Assembly: GCF_000230695.2 (NCBI RefSeq)
Contig: NC_020541.1
Coordinates: 1,860,001-1,924,000 of the forward strand
Direction of reading: 5' to 3'
DNA length: 64,000 bases
Origin: Rhodanobacter denitrificans
GTDB lineage: Bacteria; Pseudomonadota; Gammaproteobacteria; Xanthomonadales; Rhodanobacteraceae
A program made the position numbers and the translations under genes. Positions 1 through 7,359 of the stretch are shown in pieces (position 1 is the first letter of the stretch; each line of letters starts with the position of its first letter). The notes beneath the pieces are model-generated. The model ran no database searches. It was not told where the DNA came from and worked only from the letters and a program-made list of their open reading frames with translations.

Positions 1-89
1 CAGTCGCTCGGAGGGTCAATTTTTGAAGTGACGATAGATGTATATCACAGTATTACATTATATATATAACGATTAATCCTAGAAATTTA

Positions 90-107
90 CGATAACTCCT
101 ATAATCG
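90..107. other. Putative tyrosine-recombinase core site
   Basis: The 18-base sequence CGATAACTCCTATAATCG lies in an AT-rich stretch just before the recombinase gene. Its outer bases form an imperfect inverted repeat. It closely resembles the CGATAACTATCTATTATCG palindrome in the tnpS-tnpT intergenic region at 60269-60287. Position, symmetry and resemblance suggest a strand-exchange site for the adjacent recombinase; function is inferred. Confidence 0.35.
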
Positions 108-159
108 AAAGTCTTTTGACGATACCCTGCATATTCCGTGGCGTGGGACATTGGAAAGC

Positions 160-1323
160 ATGACTGAGCTGATAGTGAGTCTTTTGGCGTTGCCCCAAGC
201 CTTGCCGCCCGCCCTGTCCGGTTGCGTCGGCACCAATCGCGCACCGGCCAGCGTGGCGCGGCAGATTGCGGCCAACGACGACGTGGCCGCGATCGGCTTG
301 TGGTTGGCGGAATATCACGACTCGCCACATACCTTCCGCAGTTACCACAAAGAAGCCGAGCGGCTGTTGCTCTGGGCCACGCAAGTACGGGGCAAGCCGG
401 TGTCGAGCCTCACCCGCGAGGACGTGATCGCCTACGAAGCCTTCCTCGCGCATCCGCCTGCTACCTGGTGCGACGACGGCCTGGCGCGTCGCGGTGAGCA
501 TCGGCGACTCTTCGTCGGTCCGTTGGCCGAGCGCAGCCGCCGCCAAGCGTTGGGCATTCTGGCGGGACTGTTTAATTATCTCGTACGCGCCGGCTATCTC
601 GCTGGCAGTCCGTTTGTGCTGCAGCGACGACGGGCGCGCCGCGGAACCCGGCGCACCATCGAGCGCTATCTGGACCGCGCTCTCTGGGAGGACGTACTGC
701 GGATCGTCGATGGCTGGCCGCAAGACACTTCGAGGGAGCGGCAACGCTACGAACGCGTTCGGTGGATCCTTCGTTTCCTCTATGAAACCGCACTGCGGGC
801 CGCCGAAGCGGCGGCCACCGGCGAAAGTGATTTCCAACAACTCCGTGGGCGGTGGTGGCTACACACCGTGGGCAAAGGCGGCGTTGAGGGCACGATTCCG
901 CTGAGCGATGGTCTCATGGTGGATTTCGCACGCTATCGACGCTTTTATGGATTGCCACCAATACCTGCGATGGAGGGCAAGATACCGGCCATTCTCGGTA
1001 TCGCCGGAAGGCCGTCTCCGTTGACGTCTACCGCGGTCTACCAGATCGTCAAGGACGCCTTCCGACGCGTGGCCGATACGTTGCAAAAGGAGGATTGTGC
1101 CAAAGCCACGCGTCTGCGGCGGGCATCAACACACTGGCTGCGGCATACAGCCGCCACGCACCAAGCCGAGGACGGCACACCGATTCACCACATCCAACAG
1201 AACCTGCGCCACAGCTCTATTGGCACGACGTCGATCTACATTCATGCGGAAGAAGATGCACGGCATGCCAGCACCACGAAAACACGCAGCGAGACATCCG
1301 CTCCCCCAGGAGACGTGCCATGA
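160..1323 (+). CDS. Tyrosine recombinase (phage-type integrase)
   Basis: This is a site-specific DNA recombinase of about 387 residues. The N-terminal SAM-like core-binding domain spans roughly residues 40-150 and the catalytic domain follows. Catalytic residues can be read in order: Arg in ETALRAAE, a beta-hairpin Lys in VGKGGVEG, HWLRH (HxxR), NLRHSS (His) and the nucleophile Tyr in SIYIH. The ATG at 160 is preferred; a TTG at 151 in the same frame is an alternative. The stop overlaps the start of the next gene by ATGA, so the two are probably translationally coupled. An AT-rich upstream region carries a palindromic core-like site. It may belong to the same mobile element as the transposition genes at 53-61 kb, but this cannot be proved within the window. 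Confidence 0.85.
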   Translation: MTELIVSLLALPQALPPALSGCVGTNRAPASVARQIAANDDVAAIGLWLAEYHDSPHTFRSYHKEAERLLLWATQVRGKPVSSLTREDVIAYEAFLAHPPATWCDDGLARRGEHRRLFVGPLAERSRRQALGILAGLFNYLVRAGYLAGSPFVLQRRRARRGTRRTIERYLDRALWEDVLRIVDGWPQDTSRERQRYERVRWILRFLYETALRAAEAAATGESDFQQLRGRWWLHTVGKGGVEGTIPLSDGLMVDFARYRRFYGLPPIPAMEGKIPAILGIAGRPSPLTSTAVYQIVKDAFRRVADTLQKEDCAKATRLRRASTHWLRHTAATHQAEDGTPIHHIQQNLRHSSIGTTSIYIHAEEDARHASTTKTRSETSAPPGDVP

Positions 1324-1628
1324 CTGACCCCGACGATCGCTTTGGCATGCCCGACAGTGCGTTCAAGTCCGCCCGGGAAAGCCATGGCTTGAATAGCCCG
1401 GTTTTCCGTGCAGGTATGTATGTCCCGTCCCGGCATGAAGTAGCCACTCTTTCTGCCGCCAAACTTCTACCCATCGTGGTCGACTGGATGTGGGAAAGTC
1501 CGTCGGAGTTGATCCCTAATAACGATCAGATTTCGCAGCTGCGCGCCATACTTCTGAGCCGCCCTGATGCCGCCGCACCCGAGGTACGCGAACTCATCGT
1601 GGCCTGTGAGGATTATTTGAAGGTGTAA
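1320..1628 (+). CDS. Small hypothetical protein coupled to the recombinase
   Basis: The protein is 102 residues, mostly hydrophilic, with no signal peptide or membrane segment. Its ATG overlaps the stop codon of the recombinase gene, and an AGGAG ribosome-binding site sits eight bases before it. The coding sequence is therefore likely real and co-translated. I do not recognise a family. Features are an acidic start (MTDPDDRFGMPD) and a helical C-terminal half (LRAILLSRPDAAAPEVRELI). Its position directly after a recombinase suggests an accessory role such as directionality or regulation, but nothing in the sequence shows this. Confidence 0.6.
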   Translation: MTDPDDRFGMPDSAFKSARESHGLNSPVFRAGMYVPSRHEVATLSAAKLLPIVVDWMWESPSELIPNNDQISQLRAILLSRPDAAAPEVRELIVACEDYLKV

Positions 1629-1739
1629 GCAGATGGCCCGAAGCAGAGTGAACTATCGCCAGGAATTTCAACTTCCGTTAACACGAATGGGCACACGATC
1701 TCACCGTTGCGTCTGGCAACTCATCGTTGGGACAGCGAT

Positions 1740-2069
1740 ATGACTATTTCACGCAAATCATTACTTTCGACGTTTGGCTCTCTGGTGCTCGCTTTGGCCC
1801 TAAGTGGTGTCGCCGTGGCTCAGGACAGCACGCCCGCAAGCGGCATGGACAAAATGGGGGCCATGCACTCGGACATGAAGGGTATGCACGGCAACATGAT
1901 GGGTATGCACAAGATGCCAGCGACCGTGACGGCGGCGGATGCAAAGACCGGTGTGGTCGATGTGACGACCGAAGGTATGGCTTTGAAGGTGCATTTCCCA
2001 CCGTCCGCCATGGCCAGCCTGAAAGCCGGAGACAAGATCACGTTGCATATGGGCTTCAGCAAGCCGTGA
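1740..2069 (+). CDS. Exported Met-rich CusF-like copper-binding protein
   Basis: This is a 109-residue protein with a clear Sec signal peptide ending near VAVAQD. A short Met/His-rich stretch follows (MGAMHSDMKGMHGNMMGMHKM), then about 55 residues predicted to form a small beta-barrel (VTAADAKTGVVDVTTEGMAL, HFPPSAMASLKAGDKITLHM). That tail resembles CusF-type OB folds. The ATG at 1740 gives the signal peptide directly; an upstream in-frame start at 1707 would put charged residues before it. It opens the copper region and is followed by copL. A periplasmic copper chaperone or buffer is the likely role, inferred from composition and context. Confidence 0.65.
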   Translation: MTISRKSLLSTFGSLVLALALSGVAVAQDSTPASGMDKMGAMHSDMKGMHGNMMGMHKMPATVTAADAKTGVVDVTTEGMALKVHFPPSAMASLKAGDKITLHMGFSKP

Positions 2070-2127
2070 ATCATCTGAACCCACCTCCAGAGTTGAGGGT
2101 GCCAGGTCGCACGGGTATGCTCGCCAT

Positions 2128-2535
2128 ATGACCTTCTCGCTGCGTCAGCTCGCCCGTTCACGTCGCCTCCGGGCGATGGGCATGCTGGCGTGGCTGATGC
2201 TGGTCATCAACTCATTGGCCGCTGCACCGATGGGCATGACGGGAATGCCTCATTCCCATCCCATGCACACAACGGTTGCGGCGGTCAGTGAACACTGTCA
2301 TCACCACGTAGCCGCCAACAAGGCAGCCCGACCCTGTTGCGACGATCAGGCAGGTTGCTGCGGCGGCATGACCGGTCACACCTGTAATTGTGCAGCGATG
2401 TGCAGCACCACCATGCCACCCGAGCCGGCTGTGGCTTTGGTCTCGGCCGCGATCACCGCCCGTTACGCCATGCCGCTGCCCCGTAGCGCGCCCTCGTTGA
2501 ATACCGCCCCTCCGTTGCGACCACCGGCGGTCTGA
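2128..2535 (+). CDS. copL: CopL-family metal-binding regulatory/leader protein
   Basis: The 135-residue protein has an N-terminal hydrophobic export segment (GMLAWLMLVINSLAAAP), a His/Cys-rich centre (SEHCHHHV, RPCCDDQAGCCGG, HTCNCAAMCSTT) and a Pro-rich tail ending RPPAV. This layout, directly in front of copA and copB, is that of CopL in Xanthomonas-type copLAB operons, where CopL is required for copper-inducible expression. That role is known from the family, not shown here. The many Cys and His residues make direct copper binding plausible. Three other small proteins in this window share the exported plan and the Pro-rich end and also precede efflux operons. Confidence 0.75.
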   Translation: MTFSLRQLARSRRLRAMGMLAWLMLVINSLAAAPMGMTGMPHSHPMHTTVAAVSEHCHHHVAANKAARPCCDDQAGCCGGMTGHTCNCAAMCSTTMPPEPAVALVSAAITARYAMPLPRSAPSLNTAPPLRPPAV

Positions 2536-2648
2536 CTCTCCCTCGTTTCTGATGAGCTTTGCTGGCGATCGTCGTGTGTCGATGATTGCCAGCAATCGGC
2601 TGTGATCGGTATCGGCATGATCGGTACCGCCTGCCCTGGAGAGAGTCC

Positions 2649-4427
2649 ATGAACCTGTTTTCCCCGCCCCCTGCAGATTTGTCGCGGCGACGTTTCGTCC
2701 AGGGTGTCGCCATCGGCGGCGCTGTGGCCGGTTTGGGCCTGCTGCGTCCCTCGAACGTCTGGGCATTGACCAACCCCGGTCACCCCACGGTGCTGAGCGG
2801 CACCGACTTCGCGCTGGATATCGCCGAAACACCGGTCAACTACACCGGTGCCACGCGTCTGGCCACCACGGTCAATGGCGGCATCCCTGGCCCGATCCTG
2901 CGCTGGAAGGAAGGCACCACGGTGAACCTGCGCGTGACCAACCGACTGCGCGTGCCGACTTCGATCCACTGGCACGGCATCATCCTGCCGTTTCAGGAAG
3001 ATGGCGTGCCCGGCATCAGTTTCGATGGCATTGCGCCCGGCGAAACCTTCCTCTATCAGTTCAAGGTGCGTCAGTCCGGCACCTACTGGTATCACTCGCA
3101 TTCGGGTTTCCAGGAACAGACGGGTCTGTACGGCCCGCTGGTGATTGAACCCGCCGGCCCCGATCGCCATCCCACCGATCGCGATTATGTGGTGATGCTC
3201 AACGACTGGACCGACGAAAATCCCGAACGGATTTTCGCCAAGCTTAAGAAACAGAGCGACTACTACAACTTCGCCCAGCCCACCGTGCCGGATTTCTTCC
3301 GCGATGTGCGCGAGAAAGGCCTGAGTCAAGCCCTGGCCATGCGCAAGATGTGGAACGAGATGCGCATGAATCCGACCGATTTTGGCGACGTTTCCGGCTA
3401 CACCTACACCTATCTGATGAACGGTGCGGCACCGGCCGGCAACTGGACCGGTATCTTCAAACCCGGCGAGAAGCTTCGGCTGCGTTTCATCAACGGCTCG
3501 GCGCAGACGATCTTCGACGTGCGCATTCCGGGCCTGAAAATGACGGTGATCTCGGCCGACGGCCAGGACATCGAGCCGGTGTCGGTCGACGAATTCCGCA
3601 TCTCGGTGGCCGAAACCTATGACGTTATCGTCGAGCCGCAGGAGGAACGCGCCTATACGCTGTTCGCCCAGTCAATCGACCGCTCGGGCTACGCCCGCGG
3701 CACCCTGGCACCACGCGCTGGCATGGAAGCGGAGGTGCCCAAGCCCGATCCCATTCAGTGGCTCGCCATGGATGACATGATGGGCGCGATGGCGATGGGT
3801 GGTTCCGGTCACGGCAGCATGCAAGGCATGTCGGGCATGAGTGGCATGCAGGGCATGGCCGGCATGGATCATGGTGCGATGCCAGGCATGACCGACCCTG
3901 CGCCTCCCGTGGTGCGGCACGCCCGCACGGAATACGGCCCCGGTGTCGACATGCACGTGGATATGCCGCGGACCAACCTCGACGATCCGGGCATCGGCCT
4001 GCGCGATAACGGTCGCCGGGTGCTGACCTACGCCGACCTGCACACGATCGGCGGCCCGATCGATGCACGCGAGCCCACTCGCGAGATCGAGTTGCACCTG
4101 ACCGGCAACATGGAGCGCTTCATCTGGTCGTTCGACGGCGTGAAGTTCTCCGATGCCAAGCCGGTGCATTTCAACAGCGGCGAGCGGCTGCGCATCGTGC
4201 TGGTCAACGACACCATGATGAACCACCCGATACACCTCCATGGCATGTGGAGCGAGATGGAAAATCCGCAAGGCCAGTTCCAGGTACGCAAACACACCAT
4301 CAACGTGCAGCCGGCGCAGCGCATCACCTATGCCGTGTCGGCGGACAATCCCGGCCGCTGGGCCTACCACTGCCACCTGCTGTACCACATGGAAGCTGGC
4401 ATGTTCCGCGAGGTGGTGGTGTCATGA
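2649..4427 (+). CDS. copA: Copper resistance multicopper oxidase CopA
   Basis: This periplasmic multicopper oxidase of 592 residues oxidises and sequesters copper. The Tat signal SRRRFVQG lies in the first 20 residues, and cleavage is expected after SNVWA near residue 39. The copper ligand motifs of a three-cupredoxin oxidase are all present: HWHG near 106, HSHSG near 148, HPIHLHG near 525 and HCHLLYHMEAGM near 573. A Met-rich segment (repeats of GMxxMxGM) lies near 375-415, as in Pseudomonas and Xanthomonas CopA. The ATG at 2649 is chosen because it starts right before the Tat motif and follows a GAGAG ribosome-binding site. The stop overlaps the copB start by four bases. Confidence 0.95.
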   Translation: MNLFSPPPADLSRRRFVQGVAIGGAVAGLGLLRPSNVWALTNPGHPTVLSGTDFALDIAETPVNYTGATRLATTVNGGIPGPILRWKEGTTVNLRVTNRLRVPTSIHWHGIILPFQEDGVPGISFDGIAPGETFLYQFKVRQSGTYWYHSHSGFQEQTGLYGPLVIEPAGPDRHPTDRDYVVMLNDWTDENPERIFAKLKKQSDYYNFAQPTVPDFFRDVREKGLSQALAMRKMWNEMRMNPTDFGDVSGYTYTYLMNGAAPAGNWTGIFKPGEKLRLRFINGSAQTIFDVRIPGLKMTVISADGQDIEPVSVDEFRISVAETYDVIVEPQEERAYTLFAQSIDRSGYARGTLAPRAGMEAEVPKPDPIQWLAMDDMMGAMAMGGSGHGSMQGMSGMSGMQGMAGMDHGAMPGMTDPAPPVVRHARTEYGPGVDMHVDMPRTNLDDPGIGLRDNGRRVLTYADLHTIGGPIDAREPTREIELHLTGNMERFIWSFDGVKFSDAKPVHFNSGERLRIVLVNDTMMNHPIHLHGMWSEMENPQGQFQVRKHTINVQPAQRITYAVSADNPGRWAYHCHLLYHMEAGMFREVVVS

Positions 4428-5683
4428 AAGTGAATCGTCGAAACACCTCAACCGCTCCGCACCGCTCGGTATGGCTGGCTGCAGTGCTGCTGGCGTTGCC
4501 GCTGGCTGCTACGGCGCAGAGCGCGCCCGCGTCCAGCAGCACCTCGTCGATGGACATGAGTTCGATGCCGGGCATGGATCACGGCAGCATGGCCGGTATG
4601 ACGATGCCGGCTCCCGCCAGTAGCGCCGCGAAACCGGCCACGAAAGCGCCCGCCAAGAAAGCCAAGAAGAAACCCGTCTCTGCTGCCCCGACACCGGCTT
4701 CCCACGCTATGGACGGCATGAAGGGCATGGATCACAGCACCATGCCAAACATGGACCACAGCACGATGTCGGACATGCCGATGCCGGCCAAGCCCGCCGC
4801 ATCGGCAGCCCCCGTCGGCGACATGCCCGGGATGGATCATTCATCGATGCCCGGCATGAGTCCGGGAGCGATGCAAGGGATGGATCACAGCGCGACGCCC
4901 CCAAAGGGACAAGGCGACATGACTGGCATGGCCGCGATGCCTGGCATGACGATGGGCCCCATGCAGGGCGGCAGTCCGCCGCCTAACGCACGGAGCCCCG
5001 ATTACTCCGATGGCGTCGGCTACGGTTCCATGAAGGGCATGGACATGGCTGACAACGCGTCGTTGGGCATGCTGTTGATCGATCAGCTCGAAGCGTTCCA
5101 CGGTCGCGATGCCAATGGCCAGAGCTGGGAAGCCGAAGGCTGGTATGGCAACGACGAGAATAAGTTGTGGGTACGTACCGAAGGCGAGCGTAGCCGCGGC
5201 AAGCTGGAAGACGGCGACCTTGAAGCGTTCTGGAACCACAACATCGCTACCTACTGGAGCACCCAGCTGGGTGCCAGGCAGGATCTGGGTGAAGGCCCCA
5301 AACGCACGTGGGCGGCCTTCGGCGTACAGGGCCTGGCACCGTACTGGTTCGAGGTGGAGGCGACGGGCTACGTCGGGGCTTCCGGTCGCACGGCGGCACG
5401 CTTGCGTGCCGACTACGAAATGCTCTTCACCCAGCGCCTGATCCTGCAGCCGGAAGCGGAAATCAACCTCTACGGCAAGAACGATCCGCAGCGCCGGATC
5501 GGTAGCGGCGTGTCCGACGTCCAGTTCGGCTTGCGGCTGCGCTATGAGATTCGCCGGCAGTTCGCGCCCTACATCGGGGTGAACTGGGTGCGCCGCATCG
5601 GCACCACGGCCGACTACGCACGCCAGGATCATCAACCCATTCTCGACCGGCAGATCGTGGCCGGCGTCCGACTCTGGTTCTAA
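4424..5683 (+). CDS. copB: Copper resistance protein CopB (outer membrane)
   Basis: The 419-residue protein has a signal peptide ending at TAQSA. A long Met/His/Asp-rich region follows (many MDHSxM and MPGM repeats, about residues 45-205), with a Lys/Ala-rich patch (KKAKKKPVS). The C-terminal portion of about 215 residues has the alternating pattern of an outer-membrane beta-barrel and ends in a terminal aromatic (VRLWF). This is the normal CopB layout. CopB is thought to bind copper at the outer membrane and works with CopA. Translation is coupled to copA through ATGA. The Met-rich repeats are internal to the protein and do not indicate a repeat array. Confidence 0.93.
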   Translation: MKVNRRNTSTAPHRSVWLAAVLLALPLAATAQSAPASSSTSSMDMSSMPGMDHGSMAGMTMPAPASSAAKPATKAPAKKAKKKPVSAAPTPASHAMDGMKGMDHSTMPNMDHSTMSDMPMPAKPAASAAPVGDMPGMDHSSMPGMSPGAMQGMDHSATPPKGQGDMTGMAAMPGMTMGPMQGGSPPPNARSPDYSDGVGYGSMKGMDMADNASLGMLLIDQLEAFHGRDANGQSWEAEGWYGNDENKLWVRTEGERSRGKLEDGDLEAFWNHNIATYWSTQLGARQDLGEGPKRTWAAFGVQGLAPYWFEVEATGYVGASGRTAARLRADYEMLFTQRLILQPEAEINLYGKNDPQRRIGSGVSDVQFGLRLRYEIRRQFAPYIGVNWVRRIGTTADYARQDHQPILDRQIVAGVRLWF

Positions 5684-5694
5684 GGGGAAATACC

Positions 5695-6810
5695 ATGAAA
5701 CAGCACATCAAGCATCACAGCATTACCGTTGCCGTTGTCCTGGGCGTTCTTGCCCTCGGCGCCGGTGCGTTTGTGTATTCCGGCCTCTACAACATCGGTG
5801 CTGACGACCACCACACCAAGCCGGTGTTCGCGGTAATGCAGACCCTGCGAGAGCAATCCATCCATGCCCGCTCGAAAGACATCGTGGTACCCGACCTCAA
5901 TGACGAGCAGTTGATCTTGAAAGGGGCCGGCCTGTACGCGGCGATGTGCACCCAGTGTCATCTCAAGCCTGGGATGAAGGACTCGGAGCTTCGCCAAGGC
6001 CTGTACCCGCTACCGCCAAACCTGTCGCAGGTAAGGGTCGATCCGAAGGATGCGTTCTGGATCATCAAGCACGGCATCAAGATGAGCGGGATGCCGGCTT
6101 GGGGCATGGTGCCCGGTCACGACGACCCCACTATCTGGAGCATGGTCGCGTTCATCGAAAAACTGCCGGGCATGACGCCCGCGCAATACAAAGCCATGGT
6201 TGCCAAGGCCCCGCCGGATGAGGACATGCATATGGGAGAGGACGGTGGCCATGGCCACGGTGAGGCCGCCGATGAGGACGCCCACGGTGCTGCCGACATG
6301 GAAGGCATGGACATGTCCGGTGAGGCCGGTCACAGCCATGGCGCGGCTGCGGGAGATGACCACGGTCATGCGGCGGCCGCCGCGCCCGCGGCTGAAGCCC
6401 CGCTTTCGCTGGAGGGCATGAAGCCGAAGGCGGCACCCGAGGCCGAGGCCGTGGCACAGGCGTTCCAGGCGGCCTTGCAGCACGGCGATCGGGCGGCCGT
6501 ACTCGCTTTGCTGGCTCCCAATGTCACCATCAGCGAAGGCGGCCATGTCCAGACGCGTGACGCCTACGCGGCTGGTCACTTGGGCGAGGACATCGCGTTC
6601 CTGAATAGTGCCAAGATCACCCCGGTCTCGCTGGGTTCAATGCCGATGGGCGACACCGCCATGGTCGGTAGCGAGAGCGACATCCAGGCCACGGTCAAGG
6701 GCAAATCGACCACGCTGCGCAGCCGCGAGATGCTCAACCTCAGAAAAGATGGCGACAGCTGGAAGATCGTGTCCATCCAGTGGCAAACCACCCCGGTAGC
6801 AGGAGAATGA
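5695..6810 (+). CDS. Cytochrome c / His-rich linker / NTF2-like fusion
   Basis: This 371-residue protein has three parts. After an N-terminal membrane anchor (VAVVLGVLALGAGAFVY) comes a class I cytochrome c domain with the haem motif CTQCH near residue 85 and a distal-ligand candidate in MSGMPAWGM. A His/Asp/Glu/Met-rich linker (about 180-245) follows. The last 125 residues look like an NTF2/SnoaL-type (DUF4440) domain: VAQAFQAALQHGDRAAVLALL at its start and WKIVSIQW at its end. It starts 11 bases after copB with a GGGGAAA ribosome-binding site. It probably passes electrons in the periplasm next to the copper oxidases. The partner, and whether the linker binds copper, are inferred. Confidence 0.75.
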   Translation: MKQHIKHHSITVAVVLGVLALGAGAFVYSGLYNIGADDHHTKPVFAVMQTLREQSIHARSKDIVVPDLNDEQLILKGAGLYAAMCTQCHLKPGMKDSELRQGLYPLPPNLSQVRVDPKDAFWIIKHGIKMSGMPAWGMVPGHDDPTIWSMVAFIEKLPGMTPAQYKAMVAKAPPDEDMHMGEDGGHGHGEAADEDAHGAADMEGMDMSGEAGHSHGAAAGDDHGHAAAAAPAAEAPLSLEGMKPKAAPEAEAVAQAFQAALQHGDRAAVLALLAPNVTISEGGHVQTRDAYAAGHLGEDIAFLNSAKITPVSLGSMPMGDTAMVGSESDIQATVKGKSTTLRSREMLNLRKDGDSWKIVSIQWQTTPVAGE

Positions 6811-6812
6811 CG

Positions 6813-7265
6813 ATGAAGCGATGGTTTTCCCGCATGGGCATCAGTTTGCTGTTTGCCGTGCTGTTCGCGCCGGCGGCGATGGCCGCGAACGCGTTGGACG
6901 TGTACAGCGACCCGTCCTGCGGCTGCTGCGACGCGTGGGTCGATTACATGCGCGCGCAGGGCTACACCGTCACCGTGCACCAGGACCAGCCGATGGCGAG
7001 CGTAAAGGCACGGCTTGGTGTGCCGGCCGATGTCGTCTCCTGTCACACCGCGCTGATCGATGGTTATGTGATCGAGGGTCACGTGCCGGTGGAAGATGTT
7101 CAGCGCCTGCTCGCCGAGCGCCCTGACGCCCGGGGCCTGGCGGCACCGGGTATGCCGATGGGCTCGCCTGGCATGGAGATGGGTGCGCCGGAACGCTATG
7201 ACGTGGTGTTGATCGGCCGGGATGGATCGTCCCGCGTCTTTGCCACCCACGGTCCGAAAGCGTGA
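6813..7265 (+). CDS. DUF411 (CopG-like) periplasmic metal-binding protein
   Basis: The 150-residue protein has a signal peptide (ISLLFAVLFAPAAMA) and a DUF411 thioredoxin-like domain. Its signature is SDPSCGCCDAWVDYMRAQGY, followed by a second metal/redox site in VVSCHTALIDGYVIEGHVP. DUF411 proteins include CopG, a periplasmic copper redox protein. The C-terminal part carries a short Met-rich insert (GMPMGSPGMEMG). Two in-frame ATGs exist (6807 and 6813). The second is better spaced from AGGAG at 6801-6805; the first overlaps the preceding stop. Its place between the cytochrome fusion and a multicopper oxidase supports a copper role. Confidence 0.85.
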   Translation: MKRWFSRMGISLLFAVLFAPAAMAANALDVYSDPSCGCCDAWVDYMRAQGYTVTVHQDQPMASVKARLGVPADVVSCHTALIDGYVIEGHVPVEDVQRLLAERPDARGLAAPGMPMGSPGMEMGAPERYDVVLIGRDGSSRVFATHGPKA

Positions 7266-7359
7266 TCGCCGTGGCCGGTGGACGAACCGCCCGTTCGTGT
7301 GCCGGCCACGATCGCGCCATACCGATTCCTGACCTCTCTGTACGGTTCGGAGAGTGACG

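Noticed and set aside
4550-4970. Apparent short repeats (MDHSxM/MPGM codons) that look like a repeat array
   Set aside because: They are in-frame Met/His-rich protein repeats of CopB, with no palindromic repeats or unique spacers, so not a CRISPR array.
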